Shown: positions 12,601-22,032 of the stretch, piece by piece | Layout of the letters: every line of letters starts with the position of its first letter | Position numbering within the stretch: position 1 is the first letter of the stretch | Source of the DNA: Cloeon dipterum | Lineage: Eukaryota > Arthropoda > Insecta > Ephemeroptera > Baetidae | Reading direction: 5' to 3' | Length of the DNA: 64,000 bases | Assembly: GCF_949628265.1 (NCBI RefSeq) | Contig: NC_088788.1 | Coordinates: 16,058,001 to 16,122,000, forward strand | Made by a program: the position numbers and the translations under genes | The notes under the pieces: generated by a model | What the model saw: the letters and a program-made list of their open reading frames with translations, nothing else | What the model was told of the DNA's origin: nothing | The model's database searches: none

Positions 12601-13550
12601 GATTCAAGTAGAAAATTTGTAGAAGACTTTAAAATAATCCTCTTGGTCCAAACCACATTTCCCAAGTGTGTCTATAAAACCGGAGTTATTGCTGATTATC
12701 TATCTGTCAAAAACAAAATGGCATTTTTTGCCTCCAAAATAAGACAAATTATTTTAAAAACTAAACAATGCCATCGCAATTTTTCACGTAATATAGTACT
12801 CACACCATTCATATTGTTTTTCATATGTGATGAGAAAAAATTGAAGGTGCCTTTTCTTTGAGTAATTAGTATTTTAATTATTTTTTTGATTGAGTTTATT
12901 TTACGTCTGCAGTTCTAATAATAAAGTTGTAGGGGAGACACCAAAGTTCTCTGCAGCTAATACAGTGGTTATGACTTTAGTTTTGGAGGTAAAGCACTGA
13001 TGATCCAAGGCCTGCGGCGCCGAAACAGCTGCTGTACAGTTCAAGAGCTTAAGACATTAGTTTTTCTTTAACGATATCAACTTTTTAGCCTTCCATTCCT
13101 TGTAAATTACCAATAGCCGTTGTAAAATCAATTTAGCAATTAAATTATCCCCATATGGATTTTTACAAAGGAAAAAAGATTTCATTTTGCAACTTTGCAA
13201 GTCATAATAATTGCTCTCTAAAATCATTATTCCTCTCCGCCCTTTATCGCTGAATTCAAATGTAAAACGTTTTTAAAGGATAAGCAATTTTACAGCTCCC
13301 CTAAACTCTGGTAGCAATAGGCTGAGTTGTAGCCATATTTTTTATTTTCAATTTGGAGTGCAAACTCAAAAATGCTCCTGTGAGCATTGTCAAAGCAGAA
13401 TTTACAAAGTGATGCTGTGCATGTTGTTCTATTTTTGCCCTGACAGTTTTCAACACGAATGTAACGTGTCTTTTCGGGTGTGTGATTTCAGGGGTGCGAG
13501 GCGCGGGGTGCAGCGTGCTGGTGGCGGCGGCGCTGGTGCTGTGGAGATAG
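699..13550 (+). CDS. Beaten-path (Beat) family immunoglobulin protein, 3' part of gene
   Basis: Exons in view: 699-832, 6431-6508, 7499-7661 and 13492-13550 (stop TAG 13548-13550). All have AG/GT borders and compatible phases (1, 0, 0, 1). The first three encode an Ig domain in Beat style: DPIISSERQTYPVGETLRAN, then the first core Cys (NCTS), the WSING strand, and the second core Cys in KLECTATMYNVY. The last exon adds a short tail, GVRGAGCSVLVAAALVLWR, which is hydrophobic and ends the protein; this suggests a GPI-attachment signal or a minimal membrane anchor. Beat proteins are neuronal cell-surface or secreted ligands that bind Side-family receptors and guide motor axons. The signal peptide and first Ig domain must lie left of the window. 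I cannot assign a Beat subgroup. Introns are 5598, 990 and 5830 bp, in contrast to the compact genes further right. Confidence 0.85.
923..927 (-). terminator. Pol III terminator of tRNA-Pro
   Basis: Five T residues on the minus strand, 4 nt after the mature tRNA 3' end. A second T-run (positions 915-919) follows as a backup. Confidence 0.7.
932..1003 (-). tRNA. tRNA-Pro (anticodon AGG)
   Basis: 72-nt cloverleaf read on the minus strand. The acceptor stem GGCTCGG pairs perfectly with CCGAGCC. The D-arm/A-box region reads TGGTCTAGGGGTA. The anticodon stem CTCGC/GCGAG encloses TTAGGGT, giving anticodon AGG (Pro). The B box is GGTTCAAATCC. CCA is not encoded, as usual in eukaryotes. It lies in a Beat intron, antisense to that gene. 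Confidence 0.95.
2793..3043. repeat. Cluster of degenerate GCCAGC/CAGCCGCC motifs
   Basis: Blocks such as CAGCTGCGCC, AGCCGCCAGCCACCG, CAGCCGCGCCAGCCGCCAG and CCCGCCAGCCGCCG recur at irregular spacing within 250 bp of AT-rich intron. They look like decayed copies of one GC-rich unit. Confidence 0.5.
3285..3640 (+). repeat. Dispersed repeat family E, copy 1
   Basis: Matches the reverse complement of 47540-47850. Shared blocks in order: GGTCAGG, CCTAGG, TTTGATCGGGCTCGG (other copy TTCGATCGGGCTTGG), GAGAGGAATCC/GAGAGGGATCC, GGTCTCAAGGGTTTTC/GGTCTCAAAGTTTTC and GTAAACCCCG. No coding capacity or terminal repeat seen. Confidence 0.55.
6402..6420 (+). repeat. (TG)n microsatellite next to a Beat splice acceptor
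   Basis: TG dinucleotides interrupted by one TTT end 10 nt before the acceptor of the 78-nt Beat exon at 6431. The tract takes the place of the usual polypyrimidine tract. Confidence 0.8.
6566..6936. mobile_element. Foldback (long inverted repeat) element, family A, copy 1
   Basis: 371 bp that is almost entirely one imperfect palindrome. The left end AGTGTTCGAAGCCGGCAACA pairs with the right end, read in reverse complement as AGTGTTCGAAACCGCCAACA. Pairing runs through TTTTGACGTGCTG and GCCGTAGAA to a short centre near 6753-6770. There is no transposase frame, so it is MITE-like and non-autonomous. It lies inside the 990-bp Beat intron. The same termini and length occur at 15542-15922. Confidence 0.85.
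12295..12550. mobile_element. Foldback element, family B
   Basis: Inverted repeat with arms of about 100 bp (12295-12403 and 12436-12550) around a roughly 32-bp loop. Left arm: TTTGCTATCAAG ... GAAAAATTCACGATAGCATT ... GTTTTCGAG. Right arm in reverse complement: CTTGCTGTCAAA ... GAAAATTTCACGATGGCATT ... GTTTTCGAG. No open frame. Confidence 0.8.
12757..12805 (+). repeat. Solo arm of foldback family B
   Basis: AACTAAACAATGCCATCGCA followed by ATTTTTCAC repeats the right arm of the element at 12295-12550 in the same orientation, about 300 bp downstream. It is a fragment or a diverged half-element. Confidence 0.6.
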
Positions 13551-13960
13551 CTGTCGGCTCGGGCCGCGTCGCAGCTGTAAGCGGAGCGAATTAAGTGTGC
13601 GTGCGTGTGACTCGGGCCCAATAAGAGTGAGCAGCTGTCTCCCTCTCTGGTGCTCGTAGACCAGAGACAATTACTCAATTCTCCTCCCCCGCCCCGAGCC
13701 GAATTCTCGCCGTCAGGGTTGCCGACCTGCGGACCTCGTGCAAAATCACTTTTCGCAATCCGAGATTATTGCGTTTGTCACGCGCGCGGGGGCATACGAT
13801 TTGTACGCCATTGTCTGTATATTTGTACAATAAGCTCGTTTTGCGTTCTGCTGTGTATCATACATAAATTATAACATACTATCCGTGTACAAAAGAGGGC
13901 ATAGTGCGAGTGTGCGCGTTGTGCGTGTGCAAAATTTATCGTCGTGCTATGGACATTGTT

Positions 13961-13964
<4 letters not shown>

Positions 13965-14036
<72 letters not shown>
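13965..14036 (+). repeat. (GA)n microsatellite, about 36 units
   Basis: Uninterrupted GA repeat of about 72 bp, 415 bp after the Beat stop codon. On the other strand it translates as a spurious Leu-Ser repeat. Confidence 0.98.
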
Positions 14037-14039
<3 letters not shown>

Positions 14040-14796
14040 AAGCGGCTCAAAATCCCATAAATGAATTAATGCTATGTACGTGTACAGTGTGTATGTAAGC
14101 GAAACGGCGGGCTCTGCGGATATAATTGTAATTGATTATTATACATGTATGCACACTCACACGCGCGCGCTATATTATACTATTAAAGTATTATAACTAA
14201 TGAGATACTATTGTTGACCATCATGTGGGAATCTGGACGATGTTTGTTAATCCGCTCTCTACCGTTTCCTCTGTTTCCGCGATTCTGAAAACTCGACGAT
14301 TGCATGTTCGACTGGCCGAAAAAAGATTGGGAAAGATTAAATCTATTAAACTTCTCTGTTTTGTTAAAAGGAAAATCCATACTTAATGAAAACAGAAAGT
14401 CCGTCTGTTTTATGGTGCTGTAAAAATCCTTGTTGGCAATGTTATAGTTTCTGTCATCAATGTTGTTGATTAATTTGAAGAAGCATCGTTGGAACTGAAA
14501 CAATTGAGAAAAAGGAGTGATAAATCTGGATATTAAATCGGTAGTAAGAAAACGAGGACATTTTCTCAATGCTGACGTCATTGTTTCCTGCTGAAATGGA
14601 GTAAATAATTGTTATTATTGTGTTTTTTGGCAGTTGTCCTTGTTCAACTTTAATCTGAAAATTGATTGCGAAAAGAGTGCAACAACCAGAGCCTGAAAGT
14701 TCATTACTTCAATCGTTGACGCAGCTGATAGATAAATTTGCAAATTTTAAAAGGATATTTCTATCGAAAAACATAATTTCAAATATATATAGCAAA

Positions 14797-15112
14797 TAAA
14801 TCTGTAAATGAAAGTGCCGTTAGAATTTTAGGATTTGGCTACCGTACTAGCCGCTCACAGCACTACTGGTCAAAGAGAACGGCCATATTGTAACGTCATC
14901 AGTGTCATGGCCGCTGATGTCCAGGACATGCCCTGATTGTTTAGAAAATAAGGGACAATGTGTAACAAGAAGCCCTTAAATTCCGCATCCGACCTTTTCT
15001 ATCCTGAGCAGTGATGGTGGCCCAATATGGCCGCTCATGTTGTCCTGCGCTTGCATACATACGTGGAATCCGATTCCGAAAATTCCAACGGCACTCTGAT
15101 TTACAGAATTGA
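14797..15112. mobile_element. Foldback element, family G
   Basis: About 315 bp with inverted arms. The left end TCTGTAAATGAAAGTGCCGT matches the right end in reverse complement, TCTGTAAATCAGAGTGCCGT. Pairing continues as GAATTTTAGGAT/GAATTTTCGGAA, then CGGCCATATTG and CATCA(G/C)TG. The centre, about 14905-15005, is unpaired. No coding capacity. Confidence 0.8.
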
Positions 15113-15541
15113 TTGGTTCTAATAAAAAACTGTATTTTTTCGGCATACAAGTAATTCAAACACGTCAGCTCTGATTTCATATTTCATGTCCGTTCCTATA
15201 TCCTTCTGTTCATTCTTGTCTTGCAATGTTTTTACTCAATGCTGCCCTTCAAAACCAAAATTATTTTTTATCGTGTCTATAGTTATCCGCTGAATAGATT
15301 TTTATCATAGAGATGAGAACATGAAATGAAATATATTCCCAATAAAAATGCTCTGTAGTAAGAACGGATCCAAAATCAGATCAGTATATAGCGCCAGAAA
15401 TTTGAAATCTGATGGCGGCTTCAATCATTTTCGCAAATTTCAATTTACAAACAGCTTCAATTTCTACTGTTCAAACAAATCGACAGTGTCATGTTTCAGT
15501 GAGAAAAAATCTGGATAGTTAGCCAAATGGGAAAGTTGAAA

Positions 15542-15922
15542 GTAGTGTTCAGAGCGACCAGCAGATGGCGCCACTGTTAATTTACAATTTTATATAATTA
15601 TGTACTAATTGTACTTTGCGATAATCCAGATTCAATTTTTCTTGCAGGGGTTTTTGGTGTAAAAAATTATTTGATGAGCTGTAAAAAATAAAATCGGTTC
15701 AGCCAATCGTGGTAGGAATCTAAAAATCGATTTTTTCAAGACAGAAAATCTGCCATTTCATTTTTACAACAGTTGGCTGAACCAATTTTTGATTCCAGAA
15801 CGTCTAAGTGTATTATTTTTACGCCAAAAATTCACAGTAGAAGGATTTAATCTGAAATCGCAGTCCCCATAACCAGAAAATTTTAAATTAACTGTGGTGC
15901 CATCTGTTAACTGTTCCAAACA
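15542..15922. mobile_element. Foldback element, family A, copy 2
   Basis: 381-bp imperfect palindrome of the same family as 6566-6936. The left end AGTGTTCAGAGCGACCAGCA is followed by GATGGCGCCAC. The right end in reverse complement is TGTTTGGAACAGTTAACAGA followed by TGGCACCAC. Inner arms share AAATCGGTTCAGCCAA / AAATTGGTTCAGCCAA. No transposase. Confidence 0.85.
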
Positions 15923-17129
15923 TATTCCAATTGTTCCTCAATTTTGACTGAGTCTTGTGAGTTTGACTGTCAATCGGCCAGTTCGCGACGCGGCGAGAAA
16001 CTGTTTTACAAAGATACGTCTAATTCGTTGTAATAAGAATTTGTTGTTGGACGTAGAGAGACTAACGCTGTTGAGGGAAAACCTTTAATTTATGCATATA
16101 ACACGTAATAAAATATAAATGTGAAAAAAATACGCAGCACACGCGAAAAAAAGTGATCGTCTCATCCCCCGCATTCTCCGTAATTTTAAGCATAGAGGTA
16201 AATTCCGACGAGCTCAATCCACAAAAAAAAATGTATATTAATGGTGTATACTCCCAATCTCTCTGAACGCGCGTGCTTTTAATTGCGATTGATTTCGGCT
16301 ATTTTTGTAGTCTCATTCTCTGACACAGCCGAGCGCGTTCTCTTCTGTGTTTGATCACTTGGAACTGACGTGTGCGTGGGCGTTATTATCAGATGGACAA
16401 AATAAAATTCATTTCAATAGAAAATACTTGGTTTTATTCCCGCTCTTCTCCCTCACAGAAGCGCATCCCCGGGACAAAAAGTCAATACGTTTTATTTCCC
16501 CGAGTTGTGTTTTCGGCTGCGAAAAGAAGCGAAGCAAAAATTTACGAGCACCGAAAGATGATATCCACAGCAGCTGAACGCTTTTCGCGACCTCTTCAGA
16601 TTTATGGCCGCGAATTGAATATAAAAAAATCAGAAAACGTCGCTTTCGCTCTGCCTCTCCTCTGCAATACAATAAAGGAAAACACGTTATCTCGTGATAA
16701 GAGATGGCAGATAAGGAAATTTTCCCGCGAGCAAGAAGAGAGATGGCTCGCGGCCAAGAAGAAGTGCTGACCAAAACTAGAACCCTCTGCCGATCAACTA
16801 ATTGAGCATGAATTGTTTAAGTAGTTTTCAGACATTAATTTAAAACTGAAAACAAACTGAAAGCATTGAAAACACCAAAAGGAAAAAATTAAAATTCGAT
16901 TTAGTAGCCGTTTACCAATTTGCACCACCACGGTCGAATTCAAAGTTAAAGCACATCTCAGATTTCATTTTGACTGAATCAATAATATGAGATTTCTAGA
17001 AAATTTTAAATTAAAAATACATTTCTATGAGCTTTGTGGGTGATTAAGAAACCTAAATAATTAAAATAACAATTTTCCACGAATTTAATTTTCCTGCTTG
17101 TCAGAACACGGTAATATTGTTCACAGTTA

Positions 17130-17361
17130 TTCAATGAGTCAATCGAGTGAGATAGACAAGTCCAGTGGTTGAGCAAAGATCAAATCGGCTGGCTTGGGTG
17201 TCTAGCACGTCGCTGTGTGTATCGAGCGATTCCACGCGGCGAGATATGTGCTGTGCGAGTGGTCGCGTCTCAGAAACGCAGTGACGGGCTTCCAGCTCGC
17301 ACGCAGACCTTACACATCTTCTTATTCACGCATCGCCGGACGCCGAGAGCGTCAGCACCAG
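17130..17361 (+). other. Probable 5' UTR exon and promoter of the LRR gene
   Basis: GC-richer stretch ending in a strong donor, CAG|GTAAGT at 17362. The next usable acceptor in the right place is the T-run at 18431-18439 just before the LRR start codon. The 5' end is not defined; the Inr-like TTCAATG near 17130 is only suggestive. Function inferred from position. Confidence 0.5.
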
Positions 17362-18445
17362 GTAAGTCAGACTTTTGTCACTGTAGAGAAAGACGAGAAG
17401 CAAGTAAACAGAGCCTTTTAGCATTAATTTTGTTTTTAAACTGGTCATACTTTATGCTTTATCGTTTAAAAGTCCTTGTTGTTTATAATTCCTTTTGTTT
17501 GAAGCATCCCTGGCGTACGTGACTTTTCTCGACTCTTCTCTTGATGCTGCTGAAACCAGTTTTGTTTTTTGCACAGTGCACAGGAAACCAGTTTAGCTTT
17601 AAAGTTACTCTTGGTTAATCTTTTAGTTGCAAACGATTGTGCTAGATCGTCAGTGTTATATAAAAATTAAAGATATTTATTTTGATTTGTTCATGATTTT
17701 TTTGCAGACGGTACTCCATGTTTAGAACAAGAAAAAAATTATGAAATAAAAGTTTTTATTTCTAAACGCGTAGGAACAATTTCTTGCGGTTCCGTTAAAA
17801 AGTGTATCACGATTTAAAATTGGTATGAAACATAATAAGATAAAAAAGCTAATTTAAAACACTTTAAGGGGCTATCTTAAGTGGTTGTTTATCATCTCAA
17901 AAATTATTGTTATTCCTTTACGGAAAAATTATTTCCTTCATCACAAAATCAGAGCAAGAGAAAAATGTATAATATAATTTAAAAAATATTAACTGTCCAC
18001 GAATATTGCATAAAGAACTATTAGTTAGCTCGCTTTGTAAAAATAAGAATAAATAAAAAATAACAATTGTAATATGTTAAAATTATTAAAATAAAATTAA
18101 TGCAATAATGACGAACCTGCTACTAATTGTGAGTCTTCTATAACCATAAAACTCGTACAAGAAATGCAGCCAAAGCAGGAGATTATTTTAATTTAATTTC
18201 TTCCCATGCATTGAGGGATCCAAAATTTATATATGAAATTAAAAACAAATATAAATACCATTATAGGAGATTAGAAAAAATAAAAAATTAGACTACATTT
18301 TCTATTCTTAACAAATATTTATATTTTGTTAGAATATTTTTGTTTTATCATTAACCTTTATGTTTGAAAATTAAAAATAATAAAAAAATAGTGAAAAATT
18401 TAAATAACTTTTATTTTTTAAAACTTTAAATTTTTTTAGAACAAG

Positions 18446-21080
18446 ATGCGAGCGGTGGTGCTAGTAGCCGTGCTGCAGCTGCTGCTTGCGGTGGTGAAGG
18501 GCGGCGATCTGCCAGCGCAGGAGTGTCCACCAGGGTGTGAATGCCACTACTTCCGCGTCCACTGGATGGCGTCGTGTGCGCACCGCGGCTTCAGCCAGGT
18601 GCCGTCCGGATTCGCGGCGGCCACCCACGCCGTAGATCTCGCGGGCAACGCGCTGACCCATTTCACGCTCGACCCTGAGGTCAGGCTACGACGCGTCTCG
18701 CTCGCAGATAACAACATCGAAACGCTGGCCGCCGACAGCTTCAAGGTCGGCCCTTGTTTTTTTCCCGAGTGCATTGCCACTCATCCCCGCGACTTTCTAG
18801 AATGTGCAATATCTGTTTTGGTCCTGTCATCTACTTTGATTTGTGTCTATCACGTGTTGCTTCTGATGGAATCTAATACATCAACCATCACGGTTGTTTT
18901 TCTCCGACTGTTTGTTTGGATTTTTAATTTTTAATCGGTTTTGACCGGGATAAACAAGGGCTTATTTTGTTTTGATTTTCTAACTAGGTATAATTATACG
19001 TTTCAAGGAAATAAACGACTTCTTGGGATGCTTGAACAAAATTACGTTGTAATGAAGAAAATCGGATTTTGTGTAGACCCAAGTTTCCCAGAGGTAAACA
19101 ATCAGATTGCTCCTACAAACTGAAATTTTATTGCAGTTTTTCTTGTGATATTATAGAAATCATATGATGCATTCACTTGGGCAGTTCTGCGGTATTGGGT
19201 GATGTTTTATTAATATATTTAGCAAATTTCAAACCTGATTTATTTTTGTGCAATGAATAATTATTTATTGGGAAATAAAAGAGTCTCGATTGCCTAAATT
19301 TTAAAGTCCTCTAAAATTAATGCAATATATATCTTAGGTCACTGATGACGCACTGAGAGGGCTTTTGACCCCTATATGATATTTTCTTGGTTAATATTTC
19401 ATCATTTTACTCTCTAAAAAATTTAGATTTATCGTCAATATACAGTTCTCGGTATTACAGGATATAAATATGTTCATCTGTTGTTTTGGTGTGAATAAAA
19501 CGTATACAATTTTACTCGCATTTCAGGGTCTGGGCTTCCTGATCGACGTAGACGTGTCAGGAAACAAGCTACACACGATTGAGTCGGACGCCTTCCAGGA
19601 CAGTCCGGGCCTGATGAGCCTTCAAGCGGCGCGGAACAAGGAGTACTTGGGCCCTGGCCTCGACTCGCCTTTCCTCGAGTCACGCTCCCTGCAGACACTG
19701 GACCTGTCAGATTGCCATGTGGGCGTGGTCGGGCCGCGGTTCTTCAGTGGAACGCCGGCCCTGCGCAAGATCGACCTGTCGGGCAACCCTGTGCGTGAGG
19801 TCCGGCCGGGCGCCTTCTCCACCCTGCAGGGTCTGCATGAACTGGACCTGAGCAATACCCTGATCACGCACCTGGCGCCGGCAACCCTGGCACCCGACCC
19901 ACCGCTGCGCGTGCTCAACCTGAGGAGCAACCGGCTGGACGCCGAGAAGCTACAAGCCCTGACGGCGGTGCTGGTGCACCTGGAGCGGCTGGACTTAGGC
20001 CGCTGCGACCTGACGCTCGGCCCTTCTCACGTAGAGACCCTGGCGCGATGCGATTGGCTCGAGTGGCTTGACCTCTCCGACAACGACCTGAGCAGGCTGG
20101 ACCTGAGCCAGGCGCTAGCCCAGCTGCGCCACCTGCAGCACCTGGATGTGTCAAACTGTGGCCTGGACGAGGCATCACTGCCCACGCTGGCTAACCTGAC
20201 GCGGCTGCGCACCCTGAAGGTGGCAGACAACTCGCTGCGACTGGCCAACCTGACCGAGATGCTGAAGCCCCTGACGCGGCTGCATCACCTGTCTGTGCGC
20301 AACTGCGACCTCGACTCGACAGCCTTCCTCAGGCAGCTACCCAAGGTGCGTCAGAGTCTGCGTTCGCTCGACCTGTCGAGGAACCCACTCGGCGACGACG
20401 AAATCAACGCCGCCGGCGACGTCTTCGAGCACCTTGAGCAGCTTGACGTGTCCTTTTGCGACCTGACCGTTGTGTCCAGGCACGCCTTCTCGCCGGCCAG
20501 GCACCTGCTCAGCCTCTCGCTGTCAGGCAACAACGTGACCTTCGAGGACGCTGCCCTGGCCGAGCTGACTAAACTGCAGACGCTGCACGTAGAGCGGTGC
20601 GACCTGAGCGGTGCTCCCGCCGCCAGCGTCTTCCCACCCAGCAGCCAACTGTCCGAACTTTACCTTGCTGGCAACCCTGTTGACCAGGTGGTGCCGGCGC
20701 ACCTGAGCAACCTACGCAAGGTGGACGTGTCCGAATGCAACCTGCGGAAGCTGAGCGGCCTCGAGGGGGCCCACCACCTGACCAAACTTCTCGCGGCAGA
20801 CAACGACCTGAGCGCGGAGGACGCGCTGCCCGCCGACCTTGGCCTACAAGCGCCCAACCTGGAGGTGCTTGACCTGCGCAGGTCGGGCGTGCGCAGAGTC
20901 AACGCCGACGCGGTCGATAGCTGCAAAAAGCTCAGGTCGCTCCTCCTGCAGGACAACCCGCTGCGCTGCGACTGCGACCTGAGGCGTCTGGAACGCTGGG
21001 CCGCCTCCAGAGGCGTAGCGCTGCATGCCGACCACGTCCTGACGCAGTGCCTTGGACAGTCAGACTCACTCCTCTGCTGA
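18446..21080 (+). CDS. Secreted leucine-rich-repeat protein (LRRNT, about 20 LRRs, LRRCT)
   Basis: Two coding exons, 18446-18745 and 19527-21080, joined in phase 0 (donor AAG|GTCGGC, acceptor TTTCAG). Product 617 aa. A hydrophobic signal peptide covers residues 1-20. An LRRNT cap with Cys 27, 31, 33 and 44 (CPPGCEC...C) follows, then about 20 LRRs of 23-25 residues and an LRRCT cap (NPLRCDCDLRRLERW ... C608, C617). The chain ends there, with no membrane segment, so the protein is probably secreted or peripherally bound. The start is the first ATG after the acceptor at 18438-18439. LRR architecture resembles acid-labile-subunit/chaoptin-type extracellular proteins, but orthology cannot be claimed. 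The coding exons are strongly GC-rich against AT-rich surroundings. From DLSDC onward, repeats largely alternate Cys and Asn at the conserved LRR position. Confidence 0.9.
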
Positions 21081-21219
21081 CACACAAGTGCGTCAATCCA
21101 AAAGTTCCTTTATTTTTGGAGAGTTTAAAACAAATTATAGTTGCTGTGTGGTGCAGTGCGCGACATTGACCTTGTTACCAAACTTGCAGATTTGTAAATA
21201 TATTTTTGTACATATAATC

Positions 21220-21225
21220 AATAAA
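21220..21225 (+). terminator. Poly(A) signal of the LRR gene
   Basis: AATAAA 140 nt after the stop codon, in an AT-rich 3' UTR. Confidence 0.75.
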
Positions 21226-22032
21226 ATTTTAACCAAAAACTGAAATTACTCGAAGTGATTTCACTTAAAGCTATTGTTTGAACATTATAAACTTAAAAAT
21301 TGCCTCTCTTCTAGAAAACATCTTGCAAAACTGAGGTTTAAGGAGATTGATTATTTGTATTGAAGTCCAGGAAATAATGGAAAAATCGTTTGGATTTAGT
21401 ATGTATCTTTTTTAATACAATATTTATCAATTTAAAACACCAGAAAATATTTATGAGGCTAAAACAACTTTAAATAGTAATCCATTTTCCAATAATAAAA
21501 AAACTGGCAGATTTTGCATGAGCTAAGCATATTTATTTAAAAAAAGCGCTATCTAAATTTTCTAGAAAGACAAATTAAGCACTTTCCCTCGGGCTAGGGG
21601 TTTTAATTTGGCCAGAAGGTCACGTCTTACTACGCGCTTGGGTCGGCGGCGACCCTCGGACCGGCTTATCAGCACTGCGAGACACTCCATCGGGCTATAA
21701 CATTGACCCATTTCGCCGCAGCGACGACGATGACGACACGGTCTCACCCGGGCATATCGGTAGCAACAGGCAGCTGCTCTCGGATCTCTTTAAATGCACG
21801 CACCGCACCCGCCGCCGCCGCCACTCGGCACCCCATTAGCTGCACCGCTTGAATGTGCGATCGTAATCAATAAAACTTTGACCAGAAAATAAAAATACTC
21901 GGCTCGTCACATTTATAATTTCAATTCGTGGTGCGTGACGGAATCGGAAGCTGCGCGAGTCGCACTCGCTCGATTTTCAGCGTGCGAAAGCAGTACAAAG
22001 TCTGCCGCTGATAATATTCAGTGGCAAAAACT
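21226..22032 (+). promoter_or_regulatory. Intergenic region and promoter of the first OBP gene
   Basis: The first 320 bp are AT-rich and featureless. From about 21580 to 22020 the sequence is GC-richer, with a GCC repeat near 21810-21825; this is the likely promoter and 5' UTR. TTTATAA near 21911 may act as a TATA element. No expression evidence. Confidence 0.45.

Larger units (their letters stand above)
7662..13491. other. Last Beat intron (5.8 kb)
   Basis: Donor GTGAGA at 7662; acceptor AG at 13490-13491. It contains foldback element B and a solo arm (12.3-12.8 kb). GC-rich patches lie at about 8500-9050, 10020-10620 and 11290-11800, with simple CA runs near 8618 and 8710. No further exon in Beat phase was recognised. 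Confidence 0.6.
13551..17129. other. Intergenic region between the Beat and LRR genes (includes Beat 3' UTR)
   Basis: The first few hundred bases after the Beat stop are presumably 3' UTR. No AATAAA was found close by; ATTAAA near 14181 is a weak candidate. The rest holds the GA microsatellite and two foldback elements. Open frames at 16372-16770 (+) and 16409-16774 (-) overlap each other and resemble nothing known. No gene supported. Confidence 0.5.

Noticed and set aside
13778..14098. Open frames with Leu-Ser or Arg-Glu repeats
   Set aside because: Pure translation of the GA microsatellite.
16372..16774. 132- and 121-codon open frames on opposite strands
   Set aside because: They overlap each other, have no recognisable domain and no splice context. 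Probably a chance low-stop stretch.
19474..21085. Several minus-strand open frames of 60-141 codons across the LRR exon
   Set aside because: Shadows caused by the high GC content of the LRR coding exon. The plus strand has the signal peptide, LRR caps and periodic Leu.
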